Assembly: GCA_018267575.1 (NCBI GenBank)
Contig: JAFDYF010000004.1
Coordinates: 1-64,000 of the forward strand
Direction: 5' to 3'
Length of the DNA stretch: 64,000 nucleotides
Origin: Bacteroidota bacterium
Lineage (GTDB): Bacteria; Bacteroidota; Bacteroidia; Chitinophagales; Chitinophagaceae
Shown here: piece by piece, positions 1-8,837 of the stretch
Layout: the number at the start of each line of letters is the position of its first letter
Numbering within the stretch: position 1 is the stretch's first letter
Translations under genes and position numbers: made by a program
Notes under the pieces: generated by a model
Seen by the model: the letters and a program-made list of their open reading frames with translations, nothing else
Database searches by the model: none
What the model was told of the DNA's origin: nothing

Positions 1-205
1 TGCGCTCTTTGTGTGAAATTCCTCTGCGTGAAAGGTTTCACACAACGGACAAAAATAAGAACGCTGAACGCATAAAGCGGAACGCGGCTTCAACTTATCA
101 ACTTCTTCGTTGTGCCCTTTGTATCCTTTGCGCCCTTTGTGTGAAATATTTTTGTGTGAAATAACTTTGCGTGAAACCTTTCTCCCCAAAAAATAAAACC
201 AACCC
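1..205. repeat. Intergenic mosaic of 9-bp repeat words
   Basis: This spacer upstream of wzm has no supported gene. It holds 9-bp words (ccctttgta 115-123, tcctttgcg 124-132, ccctttgtg 133-141) followed by several gtgtgaaat/gcgtgaaac variants. The 27 bases at 115-141 match the reverse complement of 58043-58069 at 24 positions. Bases 84-104 are an exact 21-bp inverted copy of 23063-23083. It belongs to the repeat vocabulary seen in many other spacers of this window. Function unknown. Confidence 0.75.
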
Positions 206-226
206 TTGGCCGTTAATGGCCTGCTT

Positions 227-1093
227 ATGATCGATACTATACAGGAAAGCCAGCAGGAAAAATGGGACCAGGTCATCCGGCCGCATAGTTCACTATTCGA
301 CCTGGGATTAAAAGAAGTTTGGGCCTATCGCGATCTATTGGTCATGTTTGTGAAAAGGGATTTTGTGGCCACCTATAAACAAACCATTTTGGGGCCCATC
401 TGGTTTTTTATACAGCCCCTGCTCACCACCATCACCTATATCGTGATCTTTGGCAATATTGCCAAAATATCCACCGATGGCATACCGATGACCCTTTTCT
501 ATATGGCCGGCATCACCCTTTGGAACTATTTTGCGGACTGTCTCAACAAAACGGCCACCGTGTTCAAGGACAATGCCAATATCTTTGGCAAGGTCTATTT
601 TCCCCGGCTGGTGATGCCCCTCTCCATTGTGGCCTCCAATCTGGTGCGTTTTGGCATCCAGTTCCTGCTATTTCTGGGCTTTTGGGCTTATTATCTGATT
701 AAGGGGAATGCCGTACACCCCAATCTCTATATTTTATTAACGCCCTATCTCGTGCTGCTGATGGCCTTATTGGCCTTGGGAGCGGGCATGATCATTACGG
801 CGCTGACCACCAAGTACCGCGACCTGGTATTCCTGCTCACTTTCGGCACCCAATTGCTGATGTATGCCACTCCGGTCATTTATCCCATGAGCGCTTTACC
901 CCATAAATATGCTTGGCTTATTCGGGCCAACCCCATGTCCTCCCTCATTGAAACCTTCCGCTATGGCTTTACCGGCTCAGGCGAATTCAGTTGGATGGCC
1001 TTGGGCTATAGCAGTCTATTCACCTTGGTACTGTTGGCTATTGGTACGGTCATTTTCAATCGGGTGGAAAAGAGTTTTATGGATACGGTATAG
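227..1093 (+). CDS. wzm: Polysaccharide ABC transporter permease (Wzm-like)
   Basis: Inner-membrane permease of an ABC-2 polysaccharide exporter, which would move a finished lipid-linked glycan across the inner membrane with the ATPase encoded next. About 288 residues, normal for the family, with roughly six hydrophobic segments, for example WFFIQPLLTTITYIVIF near the N-terminus and LVFLLTFGTQLLMYATPVIY near the C-terminus. The frame opens at a TTG at 206, but the ATG at 227 (MIDTIQ) is the more likely start. A 203-bp spacer of heptad repeats separates it from its ATPase partner, which is unusual for this pair. Assignment to O-antigen rather than teichoic-acid-like or capsule export is inferred from the neighbouring sugar genes. 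Confidence 0.93.
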   Translation: MIDTIQESQQEKWDQVIRPHSSLFDLGLKEVWAYRDLLVMFVKRDFVATYKQTILGPIWFFIQPLLTTITYIVIFGNIAKISTDGIPMTLFYMAGITLWNYFADCLNKTATVFKDNANIFGKVYFPRLVMPLSIVASNLVRFGIQFLLFLGFWAYYLIKGNAVHPNLYILLTPYLVLLMALLALGAGMIITALTTKYRDLVFLLTFGTQLLMYATPVIYPMSALPHKYAWLIRANPMSSLIETFRYGFTGSGEFSWMALGYSSLFTLVLLAIGTVIFNRVEKSFMDTV

Positions 1094-1134
1094 GCAACGC
1101 TATGTAGCGGTTGATACGGGTTAGTGGGTAATGC

Positions 1135-1275
1135 GGGATTAGGGATTTGGAATTGGGAATTAGGAATTGGGGATTAGGAATTAGGGATTTGGAATTGGGA
1201 ATTGGGGTTGCAAACTGGATGGGTTGATATATTGACCATTCATCCATTCACTATTCAGCATTCACCCATCATTAG
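1135..1275. repeat. Heptad repeat array between wzm and wzt
   Basis: Ten consecutive 7-bp units of the form (g/a)g(g/a)att(a/t/g), such as gggatta, gggattt, ggaattg and ggaatta, run from 1135 to 1204 without a break in phase. They are followed by a short array with 'attca' anchors (about 1240-1270). No ORF of merit is present. The period and vocabulary recur at 11936-12161, 23090-23145, 30714-30755 and 33970-34116. Confidence 0.85.
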
Positions 1276-1296
1276 TTAAAACTTGCAGCAATTTCT

Positions 1297-2532
1297 ATGA
1301 GTGATATCGCTATTAAAGTAGAGGGGCTTTCCAAACAATACCGCTTGGGCGAAGTAGGCACGGGCACCATTAGTCATGACCTGAACCGATGGTGGGCCCG
1401 GGTGCGGGGCAAGGAAGATCCATTTTTAAAACTGGGGGAGGCCAATGACCGTACCACAGCCGCGAACAGCGATTATGTATGGGCCCTGCGGGATATCAAT
1501 TTTGAAGTAAAGCAGGGAGAAGTGTTGGGCATTATCGGCCGAAACGGGGCGGGCAAATCCACCCTGTTAAAAATACTGTCCAAAACCACCACACCTACTA
1601 CCGGAGCCATTAAAGTGAAGGGCCGTATTGCCAGCTTGCTGGAAGTGGGCACGGGTTTCCATCCCGAGATGACGGGGCGGGAAAATATATTTTTGAACGG
1701 GGCCATCCTGGGCATGACCCGCAAAGAGATCCGAAGCAAGTTTGATGAGATTGTGGATTTTGCGGGGGTGGAGCGCTATGTGGATACCCCGGTGAAGCGA
1801 TATAGCAGTGGCATGTATGTGCGGCTGGCCTTTGCCGTGGCGGCGCATTTGGAACCTGAGATTTTGGTTGTGGACGAAGTGCTGGCCGTGGGTGATGCCG
1901 AGTTCCAGAAAAAATGCTTGGGCAAGATGAAGGATGTGAGCGTGAACGATGGACGGACGGTTTTATTCGTGAGCCATAATATGGAGGCAATAAAAAACCT
2001 TTGCGACAATGCATTATTGCTCTCAAATGGCGGTTTAATTTACGATGGTCTTACCGCATCTGTGTTGGTTAAATATTTGGAACTACAAGAAAAGGAAAAA
2101 CATGACAAGTTAAATGGCACAATAATCCAGCGAAGTGAAATATTAAAAACCGATTTGGAAATTGTATATAATGAGACGTCCCTTTATTCTGACTTTGATA
2201 TACGAGCCACTATGACTTTTCAAAATTCCGAAGAATTGGAAAATTGTTATGTAAACTTTGTGGTTGAAGATGACCAACAAAACTATCTGATACATCATCG
2301 TTCTGATTTTGCTTTAGAAAATAATCCTTTTTTTTCAATAGGGAGGCATATGGTAAACTTAATTATACCTAATGTAAATTTAAAAGCAGGCGTTTACCGA
2401 TATTGGTTTAGGTTATTTTGCAAAAAAGAATTAGATGATGTTTTAATTGATTCAGAAAAAATTTCTTTTGAAATTAAAGGAAAAATTTTTGGAGGTATTA
2501 TTAATGGCAAATCTTATTGGGAAATAAAATAA
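1297..2532 (+). CDS. wzt: Polysaccharide ABC transporter ATPase with C-terminal substrate domain (Wzt-like)
   Basis: ATPase of the polysaccharide exporter, partner of the permease upstream. The Walker A motif GRNGAGKST lies at residues 81-89, followed by a YSSGM signature and a Walker B stretch ILVVDEVL. After about residue 250 there is a beta-rich C-terminal domain of the kind that in Wzt proteins recognises the terminal modification of the glycan. Length 411, typical for Wzt with this extension. Base composition changes sharply inside the gene, near 1985 (residue about 229): the ATPase half is GC-rich (39 G/C in bases 1621-1680) and the C-terminal half is AT-rich like the next five genes. 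This looks like a recombination junction that kept the motor and replaced the specificity domain. ATG at 1297; no good upstream alternative. Confidence 0.95.
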   Translation: MSDIAIKVEGLSKQYRLGEVGTGTISHDLNRWWARVRGKEDPFLKLGEANDRTTAANSDYVWALRDINFEVKQGEVLGIIGRNGAGKSTLLKILSKTTTPTTGAIKVKGRIASLLEVGTGFHPEMTGRENIFLNGAILGMTRKEIRSKFDEIVDFAGVERYVDTPVKRYSSGMYVRLAFAVAAHLEPEILVVDEVLAVGDAEFQKKCLGKMKDVSVNDGRTVLFVSHNMEAIKNLCDNALLLSNGGLIYDGLTASVLVKYLELQEKEKHDKLNGTIIQRSEILKTDLEIVYNETSLYSDFDIRATMTFQNSEELENCYVNFVVEDDQQNYLIHHRSDFALENNPFFSIGRHMVNLIIPNVNLKAGVYRYWFRLFCKKELDDVLIDSEKISFEIKGKIFGGIINGKSYWEIK

Positions 2533-2533
2533 A

Positions 2534-3517
2534 ATGGAAAGAATAAACTCAAACCTTTTTTTAGAGAAACCTATTATCCAAAGTCCTAGAATTCGAAACT
2601 TTAGGTTAAGGTTTGTATTAGAATTTGTATTAAGTATATTTTGTGCATTTTATGTTAATTTAAAAGGGGGGTGGGGTATTCGATTTCATTTGTATGTGGT
2701 TAAAAAATCAATCATTGCATTTTTTAAACAAAAAATAAGTCTGCCTGAATTGGACTCTCTTGCTATTATCCCATTAGACTCATTTAGGTATTTTGAATTT
2801 CACTTTGGTAGAATTTTTTTGAAAGACCTAAAAATTGAAAACTATCTTGATGTGAGTTCACCAAGGTTTTTCCCGGCTTATCTCATTGAGCATAAAAAAC
2901 TTGCTAAAGCAACACTCGTGAATCCAGATAAAAAGGATATTGAGGGGACTGAAAGAATATTTAAAAAGTTCCAATTAAAGGGGGATATAGAATTTATAAA
3001 CGGATTAATAGCAAATGTTAATCAAGAATTAGAAAGTTTTGATTTAATTACATGTATTTCTGTTTTGGAACATATTCCGATGGAATATTTTGACGCTTCT
3101 TTAAAGCAAATATGGGCATTATTAAAACCGGGCGGATTTTTATTAATTTCAGTTCCTGTCTCAAAGAATGCATATGATGAGTATATTAATTACAATGAAT
3201 ACGAGTTACAGGAGAAATCGCCGGATGGATATTATTTTGGTCAAAGATTTCATTCTCAAAAACTAATTGATCAATTATTTATTTCTTATTTAGGCCATCC
3301 AATTAAATCAAAGATTGCAGGGGAAATCGAAAATGGATATTTTAACAAAAACCGCTTTGATAAACTCAACTATGTTAATTACCCTCGTTGGAAAGAATCT
3401 ATTTTTTTTAATGAAAATTATAAAGAATATAATTCAATTGATTCTTTACCCGGCATTGGAGTAGAAATTTTTCTTTTTCAAAAGACATCTTCAATCAATG
3501 AAAATTGCAATATTTGA
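2534..3517 (+). CDS. Class I SAM-dependent methyltransferase
   Basis: Probable methyltransferase acting on the glycan or a sugar precursor. The stretch ISVLEHIPMEYFDA followed by LLKPGGFLLISVPV (about residues 175-215) is the motif II/III region of Methyltransf_11-like enzymes. The usual glycine-rich motif I is weak (YLDVSSPRFFPAYLI), so the fold is inferred. It starts one base after the wzt stop and overlaps the next gene by 20 bp, so it is co-transcribed. It lies in the AT-rich block. A methyltransferase directly behind a Wzt with a specificity domain fits a chain-terminating methylation recognised by that domain, but this is inference. Confidence 0.7.
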   Translation: MERINSNLFLEKPIIQSPRIRNFRLRFVLEFVLSIFCAFYVNLKGGWGIRFHLYVVKKSIIAFFKQKISLPELDSLAIIPLDSFRYFEFHFGRIFLKDLKIENYLDVSSPRFFPAYLIEHKKLAKATLVNPDKKDIEGTERIFKKFQLKGDIEFINGLIANVNQELESFDLITCISVLEHIPMEYFDASLKQIWALLKPGGFLLISVPVSKNAYDEYINYNEYELQEKSPDGYYFGQRFHSQKLIDQLFISYLGHPIKSKIAGEIENGYFNKNRFDKLNYVNYPRWKESIFFNENYKEYNSIDSLPGIGVEIFLFQKTSSINENCNI

Positions 3518-4733
3518 TCATCAACTAAACTACGGCGGTGGTTTAAGATTCATAACCAACCTAATAATCTCAATTAAGAAGAAGAGACCGGATTACGATT
3601 TAACTTTTTTTTGTGACAAAAAGAAGTTAATAAATAATAATGCTTTTGATATATTTTTAAACCACAAGATTAAAATCGAACAATTAAAAGTTTTTGAATC
3701 AACTAATGAGAGAAAATCACTCTTTTTTAGTGGGGTTCGTTATTTTAAAAGAAATTTTCTGGGTATTAAAGAGAAACCCGTTGACATATATAATGCTTTA
3801 GATTTGGAAATAATAGCCTGCTGTAAAAATTTCGATTTAGCGTATTTTCCATGGCCATACTTTTTAAAACCACCGTTAATTGACTGCCCTAAAATTGCCA
3901 CTTTTCATGATTTTAATTTTAAATATTTTTTTGGCACTTCAATTTTTAGTGACAGTCAAATTGATTTTCTGAATACTAGCATCAAGGAATGGATGAAAGA
4001 TACAATTCCAGTTGTTTCTTCATATTTCATGAAAGATGAATTAAGTAAATTTTATCCTGAAACTGGTAAGATTGAGGTAATTCACCTTTCATCCCTGAAT
4101 GTTTATAATAACATGCCAGTTAATAACCAAATTGAGTTTCCTTTCCCATTTTTATTAGATCTACCATATATTACCTGTCCTGTCCATCTTACGGTCCATA
4201 AAAATATAGGCAACCTCATAGCCGCAGCTTCAATTGTTAATGAAAAGGAAATCAAATTCAGATTAGTTTTCACTGGCCAATCGACGGAAACAATTGTAGG
4301 CAAAAGTGGTTTTTATGGCTTGGTCAAGGGATTTAATGACGATATAGATGTTTATGGCTTGGGGTATATCTCTGATTGGAACATGAACCTTTTGTTGAGG
4401 AGGTCTTTTGCGGTTTTAAATGGTTCGTTATACGAAGCTGGCAATGGGGTAGGTTTAGACGCATGGTCCCTTGGAATTCCAGTTATTCAATCTAATATTC
4501 CTGCATTTGAAGAGCATCTTACATTACAAGGGTTTAAAGCATTTACTTTCAACCCGAGAGAAGTTTATAGTATCGCTAGGGCGATAGAGACATGCTTAAA
4601 TAATAATAAGCAAAGAGAAGAGAATATACAGAAATCGACTGCTGCATTTTCAAATATTAGTTGGGATAATACTGCAGATGCTTACATTAATATTTTTGAG
4701 GAAAGTTTAAATAAAAAGTCACATGGAAATTAA
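3498..4733 (+). CDS. Glycosyltransferase, GT-B fold (GT4-like)
   Basis: Probable cytoplasmic glycosyltransferase of 411 residues. The N-terminus MKIAIFDHQLNYGGGLRF has the glycine loop of GT4 enzymes. The C-terminal half contains LNGSLYEAGNGVGLDAWSLG, the E-x7-E-type nucleotide-sugar region, followed by IPVIQSNIPAFEEHL. Donor and acceptor cannot be read from the sequence. Overlaps the preceding methyltransferase by 20 bp and the following aminotransferase by 11 bp. Very AT-rich: 9 G/C in bases 3601-3660. Confidence 0.85.
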   Translation: MKIAIFDHQLNYGGGLRFITNLIISIKKKRPDYDLTFFCDKKKLINNNAFDIFLNHKIKIEQLKVFESTNERKSLFFSGVRYFKRNFLGIKEKPVDIYNALDLEIIACCKNFDLAYFPWPYFLKPPLIDCPKIATFHDFNFKYFFGTSIFSDSQIDFLNTSIKEWMKDTIPVVSSYFMKDELSKFYPETGKIEVIHLSSLNVYNNMPVNNQIEFPFPFLLDLPYITCPVHLTVHKNIGNLIAAASIVNEKEIKFRLVFTGQSTETIVGKSGFYGLVKGFNDDIDVYGLGYISDWNMNLLLRRSFAVLNGSLYEAGNGVGLDAWSLGIPVIQSNIPAFEEHLTLQGFKAFTFNPREVYSIARAIETCLNNNKQREENIQKSTAAFSNISWDNTADAYINIFEESLNKKSHGN

Positions 4734-5817
4734 AATTCCTGTTTATCAGCCTTCTTTGTTAGGTAATGAGAAAAAATATGTTAATGAGTGTTTGGACTCT
4801 ACATGGATCTCCTCAAGAGGGAAATTTATTTCTGCTTTTGAAACTAGTTTTGCAAATTTTATAAATATAAAGCATGCGACTTCAGTTTCTAATGGAACCG
4901 TTGCAATTCACTTAGCTTTAGTTGCTTTGGGTATTGGCCCTGGAGATGAAGTCATCGTGCCCTCATTGACATACATTGCTTCGGTAAATGCAATTGCCTA
5001 TACTGGTGCTAAACCTGTTTTTGTAGATTCTTTAGCATCAACTTGGCAAATGGATCCTGAAGATGTAAAAAGGAAAATTAATGATAAAACAAAGGCAATA
5101 ATGGCAGTCCATTTATATGGACACCCTTGTGAAATGATTGCATTAAGTTCGATTGCTAAATCAAATAATTTGTTTTTAATTGAAGATTGCGCAGAGGCAA
5201 TTGCTTCTAAATATGAAGGAAAACATGTTGGTTGTTTTGGTGACATTGCAACATTCAGTTTTTTTGGAAATAAAACAATTACAACTGGAGAAGGTGGGAT
5301 GGTTGTAACAAATGATGATACATTATTTGATAGGGCTGTCCATTTTAAAGGGCAAGGATTGGCAAAGCATAGACAATATTGGCATGATGTCATTGGTTAT
5401 AATTATCGGATGACAAATATATGTGCAGCAATTGGGTTAGCCCAATTAGAACAAATAGATAATTTCGTAAACAGAAAAATTGAAATAGCAAGCATTTATA
5501 AAGCGGGCTTTAAAAATTTACCTATTCAATTTCATGATAATGCAATTAATGTAATCCACTCATATTGGATGTGTTCAATTTTAGTTTCTTCCCCAGATGA
5601 CAGGGATTTATTACGAAACCATTTAGCGGAACAAGGTATAGAGACGCGACCTCTTTTTTATCCAGTGCACACGATGCCCATGTATGCTCATAAATTTCAA
5701 AGACTGAAAATTGCAGAAGATTTAGGGTGGAGAGGTATTAATTTGCCTAGTTACCCTTCCATCTCTAATGACCAATTAGAAACAGTGATAAAGACAATTA
5801 GATCTTATTATGAGTAG
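4723..5817 (+). CDS. DegT/DnrJ/EryC1-family sugar aminotransferase, perosamine-synthase-like
   Basis: PLP-dependent aminotransferase that would put an amino group on a nucleotide-linked 4-keto (or 3-keto) sugar. Length 364, usual for the family. The PLP lysine is K184 in the FFGNKTITTGEGG context, with IEDCAEAIAS before it. The N-terminal IPVYQPSLLGNEKKYV and STWISSRGKFI are typical of GDP-perosamine synthases. The substrate GDP-4-keto-6-deoxymannose can be supplied by the gmd gene at 34928, which supports perosamine. A WbpE-type role (3-keto uronic acid) is the main alternative because a WlbA-like oxidoreductase is at 29217. Overlaps the GNAT gene by 8 bp, suggesting amination then N-acylation. 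Confidence 0.85.
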   Translation: MEIKIPVYQPSLLGNEKKYVNECLDSTWISSRGKFISAFETSFANFINIKHATSVSNGTVAIHLALVALGIGPGDEVIVPSLTYIASVNAIAYTGAKPVFVDSLASTWQMDPEDVKRKINDKTKAIMAVHLYGHPCEMIALSSIAKSNNLFLIEDCAEAIASKYEGKHVGCFGDIATFSFFGNKTITTGEGGMVVTNDDTLFDRAVHFKGQGLAKHRQYWHDVIGYNYRMTNICAAIGLAQLEQIDNFVNRKIEIASIYKAGFKNLPIQFHDNAINVIHSYWMCSILVSSPDDRDLLRNHLAEQGIETRPLFYPVHTMPMYAHKFQRLKIAEDLGWRGINLPSYPSISNDQLETVIKTIRSYYE

Positions 5818-6250
5818 AGTTGATATTTCATTTGTCAAGATAAGTCTTACTAATATTCACTTATTGGAAGTCTTTATAAACAATCTCGGCGACTCAGCTA
5901 GTACTTTCAGATATTATCAAAAAAGAGATATTAGTGTCATAGAAAAGCATTTAGTGACACTAATGATACAGGGGGAGAATAGAAAACCAATTGCTTATGG
6001 ACATCTTGAAAACGAAAATGGCACGACCTGGCTTGGAGTATGTGTCTTACCAAACTATAAAGGACAAGGATTTGGATCGCTTATGTTGGAGAGATTGATT
6101 GAAAAAGCTAAAGAAAATAAAATTGATAAAATAGATTTGACGGTTGATAAAGTTAATGTTGAAGCCGTGCGATTATATGAAAAATTTAAATTTATTAAAG
6201 TTAGTGAAAACGAAAAAATTTTTCAGTACCGGCTCTTTTTAATTGCATGA
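5810..6250 (+). CDS. GNAT-family N-acetyltransferase
   Basis: Small acyltransferase of 146 residues with the GNAT acyl-CoA loop: WLGVCVLPNYKGQGFGSLML, in which KGQGFG is the pyrophosphate-binding part, followed by NVEAVRLYEKFKF. It overlaps the sugar aminotransferase upstream by 8 bp and the glycosyltransferase downstream by 4 bp (ATGA). The likely job is N-acylation of the amino sugar made by the upstream enzyme. Known perosamine N-acetyltransferases are usually left-handed beta-helix proteins, so a GNAT in this slot is a non-homologous solution if the pairing is right. Confidence 0.85.
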   Translation: MSRVDISFVKISLTNIHLLEVFINNLGDSASTFRYYQKRDISVIEKHLVTLMIQGENRKPIAYGHLENENGTTWLGVCVLPNYKGQGFGSLMLERLIEKAKENKIDKIDLTVDKVNVEAVRLYEKFKFIKVSENEKIFQYRLFLIA

Positions 6251-7530
6251 AAAAGGCTATTAATATTGGTATACAAACTAAACACTTTGCTTGGGCGGGT
6301 GGGGTAGATTTGTTACACACACTAGTTAAAGGACTACTAATTCAAAAAGTACAGCCTGTTAGTATTTATGTCTTAATACATGACTCTTCTATTAAAAAAC
6401 CTTTGGCTCTTAAGGTTAAATCAGCTCTAAAAAAAATGATAGCGGTTGTTGAACAACCTAAAACATTATTTTCTAGTAGCGGTAAAGGAAATAAAATTCC
6501 GAGAGAAAAACCAAAACAACATTTTGATTTAAATTCTTATGTTGTCGAAATCTTTTCTCAGGAAAAAGTAAATATTGTCTATTATAATGACGATCATCCC
6601 AAGGCAAATGAGAAAATTTTATCTTTTGCCAATATTGATGTTTTAATGCCATTATTGTATAATTATCTTCCACTATCAAATAAGATTCCTATAATTGGGT
6701 ATATTTTCGATTTTGTATACAAATATCACTCTCATTTGTATTCTTCAGACTTTTGCTTGCAGACAGATATTGCATTTGCAACTACCCTTCTTCGTTCAAA
6801 TGCAGTAATTGTAAATTCTAAGGATGTTTATCAAGATATAAAGAAATTCTTTCCTTACTCAGATAAAAAAATTTACACACTTCCATTTGCTCCACATGCT
6901 GATATAAGAATGTATCAACTTGCTTTAGCTAAAAATGACATACTAAAACAGTATGGCATAGAGGAAAAATACTTTATTATTTCAAATCAATTTTGGCTGC
7001 ATAAATCACATGAAACTGCCTTGGAAGCGTTGGTATTGCTTCATCAAGTCTATGGCTTTAAGGATATAGGTATTGTTTGTACAGGGAGTATGACCGATCT
7101 TTCAGGAACTAGTCGACGGAAGGAGGAGCTAGAAAAACTGATTATCGATTTGGGAATACAGAGTCATGTTTATTTTTTAGGTCATTTATCTAAAGTAGAT
7201 CAATTGTCATTGATGATTAGATCTGAAGGTCTTTTGCAACCAACTACTTTTGAGGGTGGACCTGGTGGTGGTGCTGTATATATGGCAGTCGCTTATGGTA
7301 TACCTTCCATTGTGTCGGATATTGATGTTAACCTGGAAATCAAAAATGAACCATTAGTCACCTTTTTTAAAGTAAAAGATTCAAACGATTTGGCTCTAAA
7401 GATGAAAGAACAATTAAAAATAGGATTTGAATTAATTTCTCCATCTGACATTGAAAGTAGAAACAATACCAAATTAGATTTGCTTGGTCAAACCCTTATT
7501 GAATGCATAAATTTTGTTACTCAACAATAA
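6247..7530 (+). CDS. Glycosyltransferase, GT-B fold (GT4-like)
   Basis: Probable glycosyltransferase of 427 residues. The N-terminus INIGIQTKHFAWAGGVDLL is a Rossmann-like GT-B opening. The C-terminal part has YFIISNQFWLHKSHETALEAL, then GLLQPTTFEGGPGGGAVYMA and YGIPSIVSDI, which resemble the donor-binding region of GT4 enzymes. ATGA overlap with the GNAT gene; one base separates it from the WbsX-like gene. It is the last gene of the AT-rich block: composition jumps at 7531 (33 G/C in bases 8881-8940, against 18 in 5161-5220). Confidence 0.83.
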   Translation: MKKAINIGIQTKHFAWAGGVDLLHTLVKGLLIQKVQPVSIYVLIHDSSIKKPLALKVKSALKKMIAVVEQPKTLFSSSGKGNKIPREKPKQHFDLNSYVVEIFSQEKVNIVYYNDDHPKANEKILSFANIDVLMPLLYNYLPLSNKIPIIGYIFDFVYKYHSHLYSSDFCLQTDIAFATTLLRSNAVIVNSKDVYQDIKKFFPYSDKKIYTLPFAPHADIRMYQLALAKNDILKQYGIEEKYFIISNQFWLHKSHETALEALVLLHQVYGFKDIGIVCTGSMTDLSGTSRRKEELEKLIIDLGIQSHVYFLGHLSKVDQLSLMIRSEGLLQPTTFEGGPGGGAVYMAVAYGIPSIVSDIDVNLEIKNEPLVTFFKVKDSNDLALKMKEQLKIGFELISPSDIESRNNTKLDLLGQTLIECINFVTQQ

Positions 7531-7531
7531 A

Positions 7532-8659
7532 ATGAATTGGATGGTAGGTGGTACCGCTATCAAACCCATCGCTTTTTATCTCCCCCAATTTCACCCCATT
7601 CCAGAAAATGATAAATGGTGGGGCAAGGGTTTTACCGAATGGACCAATGTGGCCAAGGCCATGCCCCTTTATAAAGGCCATTGGCAACCCAGGCTACCAG
7701 CCGATCTTGGTTTTTATGACCTGCGGGTGGCCGAAAGCCGAATAGCGCAGGCCGAATTGGCCAAACAATATGGTGTTTATGGTTTTGCCTATTGGCATTA
7801 TTGGTTCGGGGAAGGTAAGCGATTATTGGAGCGGCCTTTTCAAGAGATGCTGGCCAGTGGACAACCGGAATTCCCTTTCTGTCTGGCCTGGGCCAACCAA
7901 ACTTGGTCGGGTACCTGGCATGGCTTATCGAACAAGCAAGTATTGATTGAGCAGAAATATCCGGGCATCCAGGACCATACCGACCATTTTTATTGCTTGC
8001 TCCCTGCATTTCAGGACAAGCGCTATATTGAGGTAAACGGGAAAAAACTCTTTCTTCTTTTTCGTGCTTTGGACATCCTCGATCTGGATGCTTTTATAAA
8101 TCTTTGGCAGGAGCTGGCGCTCAAGGAAGGTCTTGGCGGATTCCATTTTGTGGCCATCCACGAAAAAGAGAAAGTATTGGAAAAATACCCGTTGGATGGG
8201 ATTGTGCAGGAACAGCCCTATGTCCATTTGCTACAAAATAAATTAAGCTTGGTTGATAAGGTTGCTTTCCGGCTTTTAAAAACAACCTATACGGAATATC
8301 AACGCAAAAAAAAGAAAATGCCGGTTCGACCTTTATATGATAAATATGTGGATAGCTTTCCGCAAACAGCTATTGGGGAAAAACAGTATCCGCTGATTTA
8401 TCCCGATTGGGACAATACCCCCCGTAGTGGGAGTGATGGCTGGAAATTTGAGAATAGCCATCCGGATCTATTTTACAAACTCTGCTTAAAAGCTTTTGCC
8501 GAAACGGCTAATAAGGCAGTAGGTGAGAAACTTGTTTTCATCAAGTCGTGGAATGAATGGGCCGAGGGCAACTATCTGGAGCCGGATCGGAAATGGGGCC
8601 ATGCTTATCTGGAAGCATTCAACAATGCTATGGCGGATTTTAATAAGCAGATAGGGTAG
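7532..8659 (+). CDS. WbsX-like glycan-processing protein (GH99-like domain)
   Basis: Member of the WbsX/Glyco_tran_WbsX family, which is related to GH99 endo-mannosidase/mannanase folds and common in O-antigen loci. The family start is clear: PIAFYLPQFHPIPENDKWWG, then GFTEWTNV, GVYGFAYWHYWF, AWANQTWSGTW and a C-terminal FIKSWNEWAEGNYLEPD. The frame can be opened at a TTG at 7514, but the ATG at 7532 sits just before the conserved region and one base after the previous stop. Role in this cluster (transfer or trimming) is unproven for the whole family. First GC-rich gene after the AT-rich block. Confidence 0.88.
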   Translation: MNWMVGGTAIKPIAFYLPQFHPIPENDKWWGKGFTEWTNVAKAMPLYKGHWQPRLPADLGFYDLRVAESRIAQAELAKQYGVYGFAYWHYWFGEGKRLLERPFQEMLASGQPEFPFCLAWANQTWSGTWHGLSNKQVLIEQKYPGIQDHTDHFYCLLPAFQDKRYIEVNGKKLFLLFRALDILDLDAFINLWQELALKEGLGGFHFVAIHEKEKVLEKYPLDGIVQEQPYVHLLQNKLSLVDKVAFRLLKTTYTEYQRKKKKMPVRPLYDKYVDSFPQTAIGEKQYPLIYPDWDNTPRSGSDGWKFENSHPDLFYKLCLKAFAETANKAVGEKLVFIKSWNEWAEGNYLEPDRKWGHAYLEAFNNAMADFNKQIG

Positions 8660-8837
8660 CTTTTGTTATCTGATACTAATCTTTTGAATGTACTATTTAT
8701 AAAAAAGCAAAGCTCCGACATACCCAGCATGACCCCATGGCGAATGAGATTAATTTTTTTAAACGCTAGCAGACTAATAAAATATGTTGGCTACCGCCAA
8801 ACTGCCTATGGGTTCTTATATGCATTCGAGAAAGGTC

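Noticed and set aside
98..286. Minus-strand 62-codon ORF
   Set aside because: It consists mostly of period-9 repeat DNA, its protein repeats SYFTQKYFTQRAQRIQRAQR-like words, and it overlaps the start of wzm.
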